Below are positions 10,789 through 21,689 of a stretch of DNA of 64,000 nucleotides, piece by piece. A model generated the notes under the pieces. It saw only the letters and a program-made list of their open reading frames with translations, had not been told where the DNA came from and searched no databases. Location of the stretch: contig JAUCBJ010007165.1 in the NCBI GenBank assembly GCA_032718475.1, forward strand, positions 1-64,000, given 5' to 3'. How positions within the stretch are numbered: position 1 is the first letter of the stretch; every line of letters starts with the position of its first letter. Source of the stretch: Nemertoderma westbladi (taxonomy: Eukaryota > Xenacoelomorpha > Nemertodermatida > Nemertodermatidae). The translations under genes were made by a program, and so were the position numbers.

Positions 10789-12560
10789 TTAACCCTCTAC
10801 AACTTAAATTATGAAATTCGGTTGTAAAATTTTTTTTTTGTGTTTTCCTAGTTGAAATGACCTCAAATATGGAGAAAAACACTAAAAAATTTTTTTGGCA
10901 TATTTTGGTAAGGGTTTAGCAGTTTGTATCAAATATGACACTCTGCGATTTCAACATTGTATCATATATGATACAAACCGGGAAATTTGTAATATATTAT
11001 ATTAACTTTTGACAGAAAATAATATTATTTGTAATAAACGAAGATTTAAATTGATTATTACACGTATATATTTCAATTATCCAGAATTATAAATTTGAGA
11101 TTTACTCATTTTAGTAATTGAGATAATTTGATCTTGTTACTGTTAGTAAGATGAAGACAGTACAAAATAATTATTTAAGAATTAAATACATTATCAAATG
11201 TATTATTAATTCAATTGTTATTAATAATCAATTATCAATTATCAATACACAGTTAAATTATATATTACCTCATTGTTTTGTAAAATTTGTGCAAGTCAAT
11301 AAAATAATAATAGTAAAAAAAGAGAATTCTAAAACCAATATACAGTAAATTGTTATTAATATATTTATTATTAACAAAATTATAAATTTAATTTCGTATG
11401 GAAAACCAATACCTCCTCACTGTTCAGTGTGAAAAAGTGTGAAGCAATTTCGATCACCATTAAGACACAAGTTCACATGGCACTTGTTGCATGATATAAA
11501 TGTTGCAGCCTTGCAATGTGGGTATTTACAGTGGCCCCGAACACTCTTAGTTGTTTCCTGATCCCGTGCCCACACAGGCCAGTGATTCAAACCATCCAAT
11601 CGAATTTCCTTTACAGGTACAACAGCTGCTGGACCTCTGCGTCGCTTCATGATCACTGACTCCTCCACCGTCGTACTTGGTCGACCTCTCTTACCACCAC
11701 TGCTTGTAGCTTTTCCGGCATTACATAAGACTATCCCAATTTCTTGCTTGAAATCACACAGGTGATTATATCTGATATTTCGCCATTCTGTTCGCAAATT
11801 CGGCGGTGCAATATCCATGCATTGACTATAACTAGATCTATCAGGTGAAAAAAGACTCTCATGTAGTACTTTCTTGATCTAATTCGACAACGATACAACC
11901 CTATAAGGGAATCCAGAAGGTCTACACCTCCCATGTGCTGGTTGTACTCCCCAACCACAGCAGGGCTCGATATATCTATCTTCTGTCTCTCTGATTTGCT
12001 CCATCGTTGAACAGTAGTGGCGGGTTTTACACCAACAAAAGATGAGATAAAATGAACAATTTTATTATCCTTCCACTTAACACAACTAATAGTCTCGCCA
12101 TCGACATCACATACTTTCTCCTCATAACTTCCCCGAAGTTTCATTTCATCTTTCATTATACAGCCCTTTAAACGGTTGCTTCGAACGGTTCCAAGACAAA
12201 GTATTCCTCTCTTAGCTAAGGTCTGTACTAAGGTTATACTGGAGAACCAATTATCAAAGTACACCTGATGGTTGACGTTATGAGTAATAGAACAGCAGAG
12301 ACGAATTACTACATTACCACTGGCTCCAATGTCCTCCTCAGGTATCATCTCAACTTTACCTGCACTGAATTCGAGTTCATATGCAAATCCACAAGTGCTG
12401 CATAACATGTACATAACATAACCCCATTTATGAGGCTTCTTGGGATTGTAGCGATTTAATTGACTCTTCCCCTTAAAAGGGATGACTTGTTCATCAATAT
12501 AATCACAATGTACAGTGATATGGCCATATGTGTAATATGCATGCAACATGTACTTACCCT
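10789..12560 (-). mobile_element. piggyBac-family DNA transposon, 5'-truncated
   Basis: The element's 3' end lies at low coordinates. TTAA at 10789-10792 is followed by CCCTCTAC, the expected target and CCC-start terminal repeat of piggyBac elements. The sequence up to 11400 is AT-rich 3' non-coding DNA with a short inverted repeat, GTATCAAATATGA / TCATATATGATAC, near 10926-10976. The transposase lies on the minus strand at 11417-12549. The other end is missing because the segmental duplication begins at 12502 within the coding region. Confidence 0.75.
11417..12549 (-). pseudogene. piggyBac transposase, N-terminally truncated and frameshifted
   Basis: This would be the DDE/D transposase that cuts and pastes piggyBac elements at TTAA. 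The first part (12549 to about 11780) contains DYIDEQVIPFKGKSQLNRYN with the first catalytic Asp, YFDNWFSSITL with the second, and HMGGVDLLDSLIGLYR with the third acidic region. It then passes into another frame (11818 to 11417). That frame carries a basic KRGRPSTT region and a C-terminal cysteine-rich zinc-binding domain, CKYPHCK...CNKCHVNLCL. A frameshift in the 11.73-11.82 kb overlap separates the halves. The N-terminal dimerisation and DNA-binding region, normally about 200 residues, is absent. The copy cannot be active. Confidence 0.85.
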
Positions 12561-12689
12561 ATACTAGGCCTCATATAATGTCCTACCAGTAAGTCACACT
12601 TTATAATTCCAATATTCATAATTTTATAATTCATATACAACACAGCATAAAGGGGTAGTTTACATGTATATGACTATTACTACCAGATC

Positions 12690-13175
12690 AAGTTTACAAC
12701 TACTACTACTACTAGGTCGAGCGAACTCGGACAGTGGAAATGAGATCCTTCCAGGCTTCCCGATTCTCCATAGTTGTTGCAATTTCGTTTCTCCCAAGTT
12801 CAGTATCCCTTTCAAGTTGATCTATATGTTATGGCTGGACATCCACGACTACGCTTTCCATGAGTTGGTTGCCAGAAAAGTAGATCTGGTATGCCTTGTC
12901 TTTACTTCGCCAGCAGTGCCCTCAGGAATCTTAATCTGCGTTCACGGTGGGTGGTTGATACAGGTGGTATTGTACCATAAAGCTCGGCGTTTGTCATGCG
13001 TTGTCTCCAGCTGATGTTTAGGGCTGCCCTTAGTAGTCTTGTTTAGCAACCATCAATTTGTTGTTCAAGTGATTTAGTCAGTGTCCAGGTCTCACCCTCG
13101 TATCAAAATACACTTTCCACTGTGGCTCGAAAGAAGGTGGACCAGATCTGGTGAGTACACCAGATCTAGTTTACA
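12690..13175 (-). pseudogene. LINE reverse transcriptase C-terminal relic (copy 2)
   Basis: The same minus-strand relic as at 2470-2965, again ending on its 3' side in a TAG-triplet tail near 12695-12712. Plus-strand open frames through it are shadows. Small indels differ between the two copies, so each has drifted since duplication. Confidence 0.55.
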
Positions 13176-14012
13176 ACGCCCAAAATCTCCCTAGTCCAGA
13201 GTGATTGATTATATTGCCCACTTTGTTTTCAATTTACATGAGCACCCCTATCATGCGATAGGTACACCGAGGCAACCAGTGCTCACGGATTAATACCAGT
13301 GTTGGAACAGCACTAAATGACATCAGGAGTAAGCTGGGGACAATTTGTAGTCAGCCTGTTAGAGAAAGCCTCGACAATAACATGAGACAACCCAAACAGC
13401 AAAATATCACTGTTTCAGATTGTTCTCTATTCACCACCACCAAGATACTGAGATGTTATATTTTATAGACTCATCGACAACCGTGTCATCTTGGTGCAGT
13501 GGTAATTAATTACACGGATTCTGAGATCCCAAAGGATCTTACTTTCTAGGCATGAGTAATATCTATGAGCTCACACACAGGGAGGATAGTTAATTAAAGG
13601 TAAACTTAGGTGACTCGACGAGAATCTATAGCAACTTTTACTTTGGTGTGGTATCATTATGAGCTAAAGATTACAAATTATAACAACTCACCATAATTCA
13701 GGTAAACTAAAAAATATGATCTTGCTCACCAGTATAACAATAAGGAGTTTGATAAGGAATTTAGATGGTGGACTAAGGTAAATTTAGGTGACTCGACGAG
13801 AATGACGCGGATGTACTCACCCAAATGAATGGAAACCCGAAGGAAGATAAATTAGAGATGAAACTGAAATGTCTAGATTATATTTTAACAGTCACTTCAG
13901 ATACTAACCGATTCCTCACTAAAACTCAGCTGCAATATCTGATAATGAAAGGACTGGTTGTACAATGGTACGACTGGTAGAATGATTCATTTTGTTTTAA
14001 GTTTTAATAGTT
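13176..14012. other. duplicated non-coding sequence
   Basis: Counterpart of about 2966-3789 in copy 1. The twice-occurring GGTGACTCGACGAGAAT phrase is at about 13608 and 13788. I see no gene. Confidence 0.5.
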
Positions 14013-14243
14013 TTAATTTATTACTACTTTTAGTTGGACACTGGTTGTGGTATTTTGCTCGATATATATAAACTGAAAAAAAACAATAGTTTTTTTACTA
14101 GTTTTTTTTAATAGCATTGTAACTCTTGGATATGTTCGAAAAAAAATATATTTTTTAATTAGAATTAAGCATTCTCCATTATCCTCCTTAAGATTTTCTC
14201 TACAGAGGAATACTACAACATGCTTGGCATACTTCACTTTACT

Positions 14244-15736
14244 TTGATCAGCAAAAGACATAGTAGACATGTACCGAACAACAAGAGTCCCACAAGAAAT
14301 GAAAACAAATAAGTTGGTGCCAGTTCCCAAGAAGGGCAACCTAACACTCTATGGTTCTTTTCGGGGAATCTCATTGATCTCGATTGCTGCAAAGCTATAC
14401 AATAGGATTCTATTAAATCGCATCAGGGATCCCATTGAGAGACTGCTCCTTGGAAATCAGAATGGGTTCCGTAAAGGTCGTGGGACCATGGAGCCCATTT
14501 TGGCACTTAGAAGGATAATTGAAGAATTATCAAAAAAGAAAGACAGGCATCTGGCTGTTATCTTTGTTGACTTCTTCAAGGCCTTTGATTCAGTCTCTCG
14601 CTCACGTATGTTCAGCATACTTTCATTATATGGGATTCCTGATGAAATTATTGCAGCAATCAGATCAGTATACGATGGTTCGACAACATTTGTGTCTACT
14701 GTTGACGGTGACACAGAACCATTTGAAGTGTTATGGGGCGTCCTCCAAGGAGACACACTTGCACCATTCTTGTTCATTATTGTGGTTGACTATGTTCTAC
14801 GCATGTCCTTAGATCATCATAATGATGATGGGGTGATGATAACTCCACCTACTGGCTCCAGAAGTCGAGGAAATCCTGCCAAGTACCTAATTGATCTAGA
14901 CTTTGCTGATGACTTAGGAGTACTCTCAGAATCATTAGAGGGAGCCCAACGGCTCCTCAGCTCATTAGAACATGCTGCTTCTAGTGTTGGTCTTTTTATT
15001 AACTCCAGAAAGACCAAAATTCTGACCGTTAACTTTGAAAGTCCTCAGCAAGTCTCTGATCGGATGAGCATAAGCTCAAAGGATGGTATGCTTGAGCATG
15101 TGGACGACTTCTGTTACCTGGGATCATGGATCCGGAAGTCAGGTGAGGACCTTCGAATACGTAAGGGAAAGGCATGGACAGCCTTGAATAGGCTTTCCAG
15201 GATTTGGAAATCACCGAGAATTAATCGGAAACTTAAGGTCCGATTATTTAGAGCAGCAGTAGTTCCAGTACTCCTCTATGGGAGTCCATGCTGGGCTCTA
15301 ACTGCTGAGGACACCAAATCTCTGGATGGCACATTCACAAGAATGCTACGTCGGGTTCATTGTGTCAAGTACAATGCACACATCTCCAACCAGACACTAT
15401 ATAACATTGGAGGTGTCTCATTGGTTACCCCAAGCTTGACACTAGAACAAAATCGCCTCCGCTTTGCAGGACATTGCTTTCGCCGTGAGGACCAGCCAGT
15501 GCATAATCTTGTACTTTGGCAGCCTCATGGAGTGAATAAGCATGGTGGACAGCCCATGACTTTCTTGAGACGCATCTTAAAGGACACTGGCCTTAAAGAT
15601 GCGGATGATCTAGCAAATGTCATGGGTGATAGGGAGTTGTGGCGGTGCAATTTTGTTGACAAGCCGGCACAGCATTCTTAAAAATGCAGCTGCAATGCAG
15701 CATGCCGATCCTAGTAGTAGTAGTTGATCAGCAAAA
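14244..15736 (+). mobile_element. 5'-truncated RTE-like LINE with 13-bp target-site duplication
   Basis: A recent non-LTR retrotransposon insertion. The inserted body is 14257-15723. The 13-bp repeat TTGATCAGCAAAA flanks it at 14244-14256 and 15724-15736, and the uninterrupted copy 1 (near 4020) has this sequence once. The body starts in the middle of the reverse transcriptase domain, so the endonuclease and first part are lost by 5' truncation. It ends with GATCCTAGTAGTAGTAG, a short microsatellite tail instead of poly(A), as in RTE-like elements. Exact clade assignment would need a phylogeny. Confidence 0.9.
14269..15681 (+). CDS. LINE reverse transcriptase, C-terminal 470 residues, open frame
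   Basis: Encodes most of a non-LTR reverse transcriptase, the enzyme that copies the element RNA into the nicked target. Motifs in order: FRGISLISIAAKLYNRIL near residue 30, NQNGFRKGRGT near 64, VIFVDFFKAFDSVSR near 95 (first catalytic Asp), GVLQGDTLAPFLFIIVVDY near 155, and the catalytic DFADD near 211-215. These are followed by VDDFCYLGSWI and the C-terminal RLRFAGHCFRRED zinc-like region. The frame is open to its stop 42 bp before the end of the element. The ATG at 14269 is simply the first Met after truncation, so the protein is not expected to be functional. It is a close relative of the broken copy at 25.3-27.3 kb. Confidence 0.85.
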   Translation: MYRTTRVPQEMKTNKLVPVPKKGNLTLYGSFRGISLISIAAKLYNRILLNRIRDPIERLLLGNQNGFRKGRGTMEPILALRRIIEELSKKKDRHLAVIFVDFFKAFDSVSRSRMFSILSLYGIPDEIIAAIRSVYDGSTTFVSTVDGDTEPFEVLWGVLQGDTLAPFLFIIVVDYVLRMSLDHHNDDGVMITPPTGSRSRGNPAKYLIDLDFADDLGVLSESLEGAQRLLSSLEHAASSVGLFINSRKTKILTVNFESPQQVSDRMSISSKDGMLEHVDDFCYLGSWIRKSGEDLRIRKGKAWTALNRLSRIWKSPRINRKLKVRLFRAAVVPVLLYGSPCWALTAEDTKSLDGTFTRMLRRVHCVKYNAHISNQTLYNIGGVSLVTPSLTLEQNRLRFAGHCFRREDQPVHNLVLWQPHGVNKHGGQPMTFLRRILKDTGLKDADDLANVMGDRELWRCNFVDKPAQHS

Positions 15737-16253
15737 TTTGCAAGAAATTTATTATGGTGGATCTCAGTTATGATATAGCATCCCTTCTTTACATAGATAT
15801 AAAGATTCGCCCTTTTAATTTCAGATTCAGGATTGTCTACCATGTGTGGTTTTTAGTTAAGAATCCTTATGGAAGAAATGCTGGTCAGTAGTATCACAAT
15901 GTAAACTCAACTCAATATCATCCTCCAATTTTTGAAGGACGTGTGAGGCATACATACATCTTTGCTTCACCGAACAATGAGTGGCATTAACCCCTTTCTT
16001 TAGATATAAGAAGATCCTTTTGGGTGTCTCTCTTACCATCAGTAGCCTGGAGTATTGTATTCATCACATACTGACTAATCTTCTGACTTATCTGAATCAA
16101 CTTATTTACGAATGAATTTTTCATTACAGACCGACATTAAATTTTTTACCGACTATTACTGATTATAATTGTGCGCTAAGGCTCGCCCTGACTGCGTCGT
16201 GGCTGAATATTGACATTCCTACCGTACTGTATGTTCTCAGAGCCGTACCTGTG

Positions 16254-16362
16254 GGGGGGGGGGGGGACACAGCCGGCATTCTTAGCCGTATTCTTAAAAA
16301 TGCAGCTATTCTTAAAAATGCAGCTGCAATGCAGCATGCCGATCCTAGTGGGGGGGGGGAGG
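16254..16362 (+). mobile_element. LINE 3'-tail fragment between G tracts (copy 2)
   Basis: As at 4546-4634, but with an internal partial repetition of ATTCTTAAAAATGCAGCT, so the tail segment is present about one and a half times. G runs of about 12 bases flank it. Confidence 0.5.
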
Positions 16363-16519
16363 GGGGGGGGGTGGAGGCAAGTGCCACAAGACACTGATTT
16401 GTGAAGGGCGCCAAATTAAAAAATTCGGGTTATGAGGAGTGGCAATATCATAACAAATTGAAAAAATAAATAACACCCTAATAAATACATATCAAAATAA
16501 TTTAAGAATAAAAAAAAAG

Positions 16520-17090
16520 AAAACATTAATTATTTTATTACATACCGAATAAACCACATACAAACCATTTCAGTATTAAATCACCTAAGGCTTGCATCTA
16601 CAATGCAACATTATTATTTAGTATATTTACAAGATCGTTTAAGTATTTTGGCTTTAAGGATATATTAGATATATTAGAGAAAAAGTTAAACTAAACTTTT
16701 CAAAGTTAAAGGTACCCTGAAGGCCAAGGAATCAAATACTTGGTGTAAAGAAATTGTATATTTATTGTCAATACGCCACGACCTCCACTGGTATTGAAAA
16801 TGGAAATACGTATGTTTCTTCCATTTATATTCATTTTATCCATAACAGCATTAGATAAGTAGGCCTACAATAGGGCTAGTAGTTGCTAGTAGCCTAATAG
16901 TAATAGATCAGTAGGCCTACGGTAGTAGTTGCTAGTAGGCCCAAAAATCAGGGCTCATAATCTCTTCATCTCATACTGTCAGCATTTGTAGCCTGATGCC
17001 GTCAGACATACCTGTCTCAGTGATGATAGTCCATGACCTTCGGCAATAAACAGCTATGACAATAAACAACTAATATGACCTGAATAATGT
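16520..17090. other. no gene recognised
   Basis: AT-rich; several short GTAGGCCTAC-type palindromic words occur near 16860-16940. No gene seen. Confidence 0.5.
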
Positions 17091-17094
17091 ATTT

Positions 17095-17285
17095 GCTATG
17101 GTTATTTGGAAGCCTGGTAGAAGTCCAGCAGTATTTTTCCATTTTGGTTGATATCTCTTAGATTGTATTGCCCAATAATGTTGTGACTTATATGCTGTGT
17201 CGTCTTCCTTGTTCCCATGTGTCCGTTAAAATCACCCAATATTAATAAATTTCCTTTACTTCCTGTACAATTTGAATATGTAGAT
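17095..17285 (-). pseudogene. LINE endonuclease domain relic
   Basis: On the minus strand this reads NLLILGDFNGHMGTRKTTQH followed by IIGQYNLRDINQNGKILLDF. It matches the GDFN-H-G block and downstream NxNG-LL-F block of the apurinic-like endonuclease that nicks target DNA in non-LTR retrotransposons. Only about 60 residues are recognisable and the frame closes on both sides. No adjoining reverse transcriptase is present. Confidence 0.6.
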
Positions 17286-17349
17286 TATCCATAAAATTTG
17301 CTAAAATTGGCCTAATATATGCCTAAACTATTGGTGTGATTAGATTAAA

Positions 17350-17800
17350 TTAAATGATAAAGAAGGGATCTACAAGATCTTGTTGAGCTATTTGTTTCTG
17401 TAATTTCGTTGATAGCATATTTTCTGGAGCCTGTAATCCTGCTAATTCTGAATGACAATTCATCATGACCAGTAATGTAGATTTCACTACAATAGTTGGC
17501 ACATGCAAAGTATCAACGGCTGGTCTGTATTTTATATTAATAATAATTCTGATGGTACGAATCATATCTTTAGTAATTAGTGCTGGCACAGTCCTTCCTC
17601 TTTTCCCAACTACCTGCTGCCTGTAGTAGGTTGGTAGTTTATCTTTCTTTCGCTTTGTATCGTTTATCAAAATCTGATAACAACATTTTGGCAGATCTTC
17701 GAATTAAGTGTTATTTAAATTTCTTAGTTGCTGCCCAAAAGTCAACCTTGTGGATTTTATGACCCTTGAGTCACTTTCCTATCCGAAAATGGTTCCAACA
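17350..17800 (-). pseudogene. coding relic of an uncertain invertebrate repeat-gene family
   Basis: A 106-residue minus-strand frame holds YYRQQVVGKRGRTVPALIT and, after a non-matching middle, APENMLSTKLQKQIAQQ. Upstream, in other frames, VDFWAATKKFK and RRSAKMLLSDFDKRY also look coding. From memory these pieces resemble a family of invertebrate proteins with a GKRGR-VP-L-T motif followed by an STKLRKQIAT motif, possibly related to tyrosine-recombinase (Crypton-type) elements. This is a recollection, not a search result. Frameshifts and a stop make it a relic. Confidence 0.35.
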
Positions 17801-17858
17801 AATTAGCTGAGAAGGAAAATATATTATTTTGGCTTGGAGAACTGGTCGAAATTATCTT

Positions 17859-18982
17859 TTAACCCTCCCCTGGTAACGTGGGGTAAAATAATACCCCAAG
17901 AGGATTACTTTTGATATTTTTCGACAATCTCTCATAATATGTATGTCCAACTTCATAGTATCTTCCAAAAAACTTGTAATCTAACGATTGTGTGGGTCAA
18001 ACCCATAAAATGTTGTTTATGAAAAATGTTATGGGCCCTTAATTTGAAAACAACTTAGTTAGGTAAGATGGGGTATAAAAATACCCCATAGTGTCATGGT
18101 GCTCATTTAGTGGTGCTTTGTGACTCATTTTGGTTTCATTGGAACCACAATGGTAGATTTAGTTGTACTAGACAGCTAGAGGCATGTTTTAACTTTGACT
18201 TTTAAGACCAAATTATCAGTATTATGAAGCTACTGTATTGTGAGGCCTGTATTTCACAAGCCAAGACTTCAGCCTAATCGCGATGCGATAGATTGCTAAG
18301 TATATGCGAATAATTCTTATTGTAGGCTTTCTTAGAGGTGTTCTGGCCTTTTGGGTCTCATTTTGGGTTCATTGAAACTGCAATGTATAATTTAGTTGCA
18401 CAATAATCACATTTTATGACCAAATCATCAGTACTTTTGCAGTCATGGTGTATATTTCATATTACAATTCAAGATCTTGTGCTATTGCGAGGTGATATTA
18501 CAATTCAAGATCTTGTGCTATTGCGAGGTGATATATCTGTATATATATATCACTTTGTTGACTTTTAGTGGTGGTATTTGACTCATTTTATGCTTATTGG
18601 AAGTGCAATGGTATACTTCAGGGTGTACTTGACCCATAACACCACTAAAAAACCTAAAATGAGAAACACTCTCACAGCTAATGCTTTGCTATGATAGTAT
18701 CTTGTTGCAAAACGCCCCATCACGACGTTAACGATGATCGCGATTGTAGTGGGATAACTTGTGTGGCATTGAGCGTTGGGTAGACTTCAACCAAATTGTA
18801 AAAAAAAGTTCACAACTTATTTTTTCACCATTTGGCAAATTCTGGGAGGGGGATTGTAAGTGTTTTTCTGTTTAATGTTACTTAAAATGTCTTATCAATT
18901 TGGGGTATAATCAATTTGGGGTATAAAAATACCCCATGTTACCGGAGAAGGATAATTTTTTACCATAACGGGGGAGGGTTCA
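17859..18982. mobile_element. 1.1 kb non-autonomous TIR element at a TTAA-like site
   Basis: The left end (17863) reads CCCTCCCCTGGTAACGTGGG and the right end (to 18978) is its approximate reverse complement, with about 14 bp unmatched in the middle of the right arm. TTAA precedes the left end at 17859-17862 and TTCA follows the right end at 18979-18982, a plausible decayed TTAA target duplication. CCC-type ends and TTAA targeting suggest a piggyBac-like MITE. There is no coding sequence. Palindromic GGGGTA...TACCCC words recur at 18070 and 18902-18940, and a 33-bp segment is tandemly duplicated at about 18460-18530. Confidence 0.65.
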
Positions 18983-19859
18983 AAAGAGTTTAACAAGCAA
19001 CAAAGGTGTGTGCTTAGGCTTAGATTAGATGCTGTTATGGAAAACACTGAGGAATTCAGAGAGAGAAGCAGAAGGAAGGATATTCCAAAGTTGCTAGAGA
19101 TAGTAGTACAGGCATCTGAAAGTCTGTCAGTCTGTAGGCTCATCTTATGTAAACGGTAGTAGTATCCAACCAAGTCAAATCAAAATACTGAGGAGTTGTA
19201 CAATACAATATAGTATAAAATAGATGATTAATAGTTCGTAATTGACTGGACTACAGCTCTTCGAGTATCTCTCATAGCAGGTGTTTTGATCAACCGACTT
19301 TTTGTGATATGGATGCATGGTTTAGAGGTCTTCGGGTATCTCTCGCATTGGGTGTTTCACTCGACTGAGTTAACTCTGTGGCATCACAGTTCAAGACAAT
19401 CCTAGTCTTGCTTTGCTCAATGGTTTCCCTCCTATGAAAAGCTACTTGCTTGGCCCTAATTTGAGCTTGATGTTCCACAGTGGAGTGTTTTGCCTTTCTC
19501 TGGGTCAAGCAGTATCGCCTTTTAGGGAGGCATACCGTCTGACTGTACTGCAACCGCACTGCAACCGCACTGCAACCACACTGCACTGGTAGGCTAGATA
19601 CCGGTCTACCAGCAGACTATACAGGCAGACAGATAGATAAAATACCAAGGTTAGCGTTCTCCTGGTAGCGGTAGGAGGTCAGTAGGTGACATACCAGCAT
19701 ACAGGCATACAGTACTGATATACACTGATACAGTACCATTAATACTGCAGTACTGCTGCAGCACTGCAGGCAATACAATACATGTCAACATGTAATAGAG
19801 CAATGCATTATGCATTGTAAGTAATGTATATAACGTATTGTAATATAAATGTATTGTAT
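18983..19859. other. no gene recognised
   Basis: No supported gene. CTGCAACCGCA-like words repeat three times near 19548-19580, and the stretch around 19690-19800 is rich in CAGTACTG-like words. Confidence 0.5.
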
Positions 19860-20440
19860 GTAACTGTCAGGGTCAGATATCCAGGTCATAGATATCCTCT
19901 GTCCAACCAGCTACCCCATAGATGCCGTTTAGATATCCCCTGTCCAACCAGCTACCCCATAGATGCCGTTTAGGTTATAGAAGGCACACCACCGATACTA
20001 CCAATCTCCTTTATGGATTTATGCCTTTGTGGCACAGATTCCAAGGGACCAATCGTTATCTCTATTGTATGAGGAGATAGGGGATCCATTGAGGTAGACA
20101 CTCTTACCAGGACTCCATTATTAAGTCCAGGACAAGTATTAAGTCACCAGCAGTACTGTTGAATCCAGATATATCTAGAGTGTAACTAGTGGTAAAATGC
20201 CCATAATGGGGCTAATGCTGTGGACGCCACACCGCAGCATGCAGTGTATTTATTAGTTTATATTTAGGAGAAAGCCATCATGAGCAAGGGAGCATGGCTC
20301 CATCCTCGACCCGGATAACATAGTCCACCTCCCACTCTGATGGCATGGCCATAGCAGGAACCATGTAACCATCCAACAATCATCTGATTGGTGGTCACTC
20401 ACATAGAATCGAACCTTGGGTCCACAGATAGTCTCCTCCA
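19860..20440 (-). pseudogene. fibrinogen-related domain pseudogene, copy A
   Basis: Minus-strand sequence encodes the C-terminal part of a fibrinogen-like (FReD) domain, the carbohydrate/acetyl-group binding fold of ficolin- and tachylectin-type innate immune lectins. TTSYTLDISGFNSTA-like sequence, then a decayed SSYNRDNDWSLGNCA-equivalent and YQWCAFYNLNGIYG are recognisable from copy B. As in copy B, a TAG interrupts the Trp-rich WWY motif and a 41-bp tandem duplication (around 19900-19985) shifts the frame. Additional indels occur near 20030 and 20125. An upstream block at 20250-20440 is also shared with copy B. Clearly non-functional. Confidence 0.6.
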
Positions 20441-21689
20441 ATGCACCAACCTAGGGAGGATTTCTGCCCATAACACATGTCACATTATTCAGAGTATTCC
20501 CGTATCATCCCTTCAAATTGTCAATACCAAACTGAGCTGTTATCACAGAGATCATTACCACCAAAAATCAGAACGATGGCACAAGGTCTATCTACTCTGC
20601 CATTTGGACATAACCTCCTGTGGGTTGTGGGTAGAAAAAACCCTCCCTGAATGCCACACAAACCGAGCTTTAGCAACTGTTGAAAACAGGCCAATATTAT
20701 GATTGTGAGTTAAACATTCCCTCCCTGTTGATAAATCTAAGGAGATAATCTGTGTGGGAAGAACCCACAACTCGAATGTCTTGAATGATGTTGCGTTCAC
20801 ATCAAGGAACTGAGTGTAATGAATTACGAGTATGTGGCATTATTCGAGATTTGTAATAGTAGTTATCGACATATAAAATAAGTGCATTCCTTTTATATGA
20901 GCTGGATCTTTTATATGAGATAAAATTGAAGAAGAAACAACTATATGGTACAGTGCATTTATTATTTACTAGGAAGAAATTTGTTTTAGTTACAATTAAT
21001 TATAACTTTAGCTTGATCAGCATACTTTGTCATGATGAGTTCACCAAAGCCTAACTAACCATTAGGTTTAAAGCCAATAATTAAATACACATTGAAGTGC
21101 GTTGCTTCAAGGGTAGCTAATCAATCTTCTTGCCTGAAACATTTGCTTGAGTGTAAAGCTGTACCAAAATTTGATATTTTTTATGTTGTGATCAGGCTAC
21201 TGAATAATTTGAATCATCGGAATGAGTTAAACAAAATGTCTAAACATAATACTCTCCTTTGAGTTTATGCTCATCTGGTCAGAGATTTAAACAATCAAAA
21301 ACATATAAAAATAAGTAATTTAAGATGCAGAAATTCATACGTGCATTAACATAAATTACTATTTAATTTACAGCACACAACAACAGAGCAATAGGGCACA
21401 ATGCTGCGAAGTGTTATCTAATGCCCTAATAATATATCAGATTACAGTTTAATTTAGGTGAGAATCAGTTGAACTTTGGTTCAATTTTCTCCTGAAGAAG
21501 TTTTCATCTTGATTACATTGAAAGTTCCACCATATCTGAAAGTTGTTCTCTAATTTCAATAGTAAATTTGAAAAAAAAATAAAAGATTTGATATAATAGT
21601 TAATTAAGTTTAAAAAAAATTGATAAAGTAAAAAAATTGGTGGTCTTTTTTAAGTGAAATATAAATCCTTTCCTAACTTTCCTCTAATT
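20441..21689. other. no gene recognised
   Basis: Spacer between the two fibrinogen-domain copies. AT-rich; I see no supported feature. Confidence 0.5.

Larger units (their letters stand above)
14013..16075 (-). pseudogene. Helitron relic (copy 2), split by a LINE
   Basis: The same Helitron-derived minus-strand fragments as in copy 1, in two parts: 14013-14256 and 15724-16075. The right part gives MNTILQATDGKRDTQKDLL followed, after a frameshift, by HCSVKQRCMYASHVL. These match TILQAVEFKNDTQKALL and HCTAKQRSMYANHIL in the larger Helitron at 37.2-37.4 kb. It lies between the LINE insertion and the G-tract region. Confidence 0.6.
12502..16519. repeat. segmental duplication, copy 2 (with inserted LINE)
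   Basis: The counterpart of 2274-4782, starting in the 5' part of the piggyBac coding sequence and ending near 16519. It is longer than copy 1 chiefly because a 1.47 kb LINE sits at 14257-15723. It also has small indels, for example 8 extra bases at about 13999 and extra tail repeats near 16280-16320. Identity over the shared parts is high by eye, with scattered substitutions. Confidence 0.85.
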
